Assembly (NCBI GenBank): GCA_902727905.1
Contig: CACVAR010000177.1
Coordinates: 1-5,996 of the forward strand
Length of the DNA: 5,996 nucleotides
DNA from: an uncultured Sulfurovum sp.
GTDB lineage: Bacteria; Campylobacterota; Campylobacteria; Campylobacterales; Sulfurovaceae
Reading direction: 5' to 3'
Of this stretch, positions 4,931 through 5,996 are shown piece by piece. The notes under the pieces are model-generated. The model had not been told where the DNA came from. It saw nothing but the letters and a program-made list of their open reading frames with translations, and searched no databases. Numbering within the stretch: the first letter of the stretch is position 1; each line of letters starts with the position of its first letter. A program made the translations under genes and the position numbers.

Positions 4931-5996
4931 ATGAGTTATCTTATACTCTTCTTTCTTTTATCAGTAGGCGTTTCGTTCCTATGTTCCATTCTTGAGTCTG
5001 TTTTACTTTCTGTGCAAATGTCTTATGTTTCCGTTCTTGAAAAAGAACGTCCTCGAACAGGGAAACTTTTACGTTGGCATAAAGAAAACATTAACAAATC
5101 CATTGCTTCAATTTTAATTTTAAATACAGTAGCGAACACTTTAGGTGCTGCAGCCGTGGGTGCAAAAGCTGCTGAGCTTTTTGGGCATGGTGCTGTGGTT
5201 TATGTTTCCATTATTTTAACATTTGCTATTTTATTTTTCTCAGAGATTATCCCTAAAACTATTGGGGCTATTTACTGGAAGTCTTTAGCCCCAATGGCAG
5301 CAAAAATTATTCAATTTTTTGTTTGGTTAACTTATCCTATTATTTTAATTACTTTATTGGTAACCAATAAAATTTCTAAAGGTAGTGAAGAAGAAACAAC
5401 CACCACAAAAGATGAACTTTTAGAAAGCATGCTTATTTCTGAGGAAGAGGGCGTTATTGATGAAAAGGAGTCTGACTTTATTGAAAATGTTTTAAAGCTT
5501 GATGAAAAGCATGTGCATGAGATATTGACTCCTCGTTCAGTTGTCTTTGCCTTAGATGGTCAAATGAGTATTAAAGAAGTTATGGAAACACAACCTGATA
5601 TTTTTAAGTTTTCACGTATTCCTATTTATCATGAAAGCATAGAGGATGTAACTGGTATTGTATTAACGAAGAAGATTTTCCAACAGTCATTGAAAGATAA
5701 TACAGTAACACTTGACAGTATACAAGACAAGATTCATTCTATTTATGAAAACTTACCTGTAACCATTGCCTTAGATATGTTTATAAAAAAGAAACAACAT
5801 ATGTTCTTAGTAAAAGATTCTTATGATCAAACAGAAGGAATCTTAACGCTTGAAGATTGTGTTGAAACATTACTTGGTGTTGAAATTATGGATGAGAGTG
5901 ATACCACCGAAGACATGAGACAACTTGCTAAAATGAAAATGAAAAAGAAACGCAGAGACGATAAGCTAAGAGATCAAGAGATAGAAAACCGAGATG
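4931..5996 (+). CDS. CNNM/CorC-like membrane protein (DUF21 plus CBS pair), 3' end missing
   Basis: An open frame of 355 codons runs off the window with no stop. The start is fixed: an in-frame TAA directly precedes the ATG at 4931. The nearest SD (AAAGG, 4913-4917) is 13 nt away, so initiation may be weak or coupled to mgtE. Seen: a DUF21 domain (about 1-147) with four membrane segments, S19-I-L-E22-S in the first, N65-T-V-A-N69 in the second and S104-E-I-I-P-K109 in the third. A CBS pair follows (about 195-320), with L-T200-P-R-S, F-S-R-I-P-I-Y and G-I-L-T-L-E-D-C-V-E-T-L-L-G. The tail is acidic, then strongly basic, with no sign so far of a CorC_HlyC domain. Known: this family includes CNNM/CorC Mg2+ transporters (Na+-driven efflux in some), often mislabelled hemolysins. 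Inference: Mg2+ or related cation transport alongside MgtE. Confidence 0.9.
   Translation, partial: MSYLILFFLLSVGVSFLCSILESVLLSVQMSYVSVLEKERPRTGKLLRWHKENINKSIASILILNTVANTLGAAAVGAKAAELFGHGAVVYVSIILTFAILFFSEIIPKTIGAIYWKSLAPMAAKIIQFFVWLTYPIILITLLVTNKISKGSEEETTTTKDELLESMLISEEEGVIDEKESDFIENVLKLDEKHVHEILTPRSVVFALDGQMSIKEVMETQPDIFKFSRIPIYHESIEDVTGIVLTKKIFQQSLKDNTVTLDSIQDKIHSIYENLPVTIALDMFIKKKQHMFLVKDSYDQTEGILTLEDCVETLLGVEIMDESDTTEDMRQLAKMKMKKKRRDDKLRDQEIENRD

Noticed and set aside
4931..5996. Hemolysin annotation for the CNNM/CorC-like protein
   Set aside because: The domain set (DUF21 plus CBS pair) belongs to a cation-transport family; the hemolysin name is a historical label not supported by anything in the sequence.

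Overview
The window is AT-rich, with tightly packed genes, AAGGA-type ribosome binding sites and TATAAT -10 boxes that mostly lack a good -35. Together with the protein types, this suggests a Campylobacterota (Epsilonproteobacteria) chromosome of the Sulfurimonas/Sulfurovum/Arcobacter kind. That placement is inference; there is no rRNA or other marker here to settle it.

Layout from left to right. (1) A complete gene for a small His/Cys-rich protein (17-370, +) made of two copies of one metal-ligand-rich module. (2) Converging on it, separated by only 13 bp, is a large gene (384-1838, -) for a fused DUF1007 periplasmic domain and NicO/RcnA-type nickel/cobalt permease. (3) A regulatory intergenic region (1839-2011) holds the permease promoter, a (GAAAC)3 repeat between its Shine-Dalgarno and start codon, and a perfect 12-bp stem downstream of the next operon. 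(4) Two small hypothetical genes form a minus-strand operon (2799 down to 2012). (5) Divergent from these is a ParDE/RelBE-type toxin-antitoxin pair: an unstable antitoxin with a TTG start at 2941, then a RelE/ParE-fold toxin. (6) A magnesium-transport pair follows on the plus strand: mgtE (3583-4908) and, 22 bp later, a CNNM/CorC-like DUF21-CBS membrane protein (4931 onward) cut by the window end.

The window is dominated by divalent-cation handling. The left part carries a likely Ni/Co(/Zn) buffering protein and permease. The right part carries two unrelated Mg2+-associated membrane proteins that probably share one transcript. The toxin-antitoxin pair and the two unrecognised genes lie between these blocks. 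I see no CRISPR array, insertion sequence, tRNA or rRNA. The most interesting points are the duplicated His-rich protein facing the permease, the tandem repeat that sets the permease SD-to-start spacing, the mgtE-CNNM pairing, and the unexplained two-gene hypothetical operon with its CUUG-loop hairpin. No clearly new multi-gene system can be demonstrated from this sequence alone.
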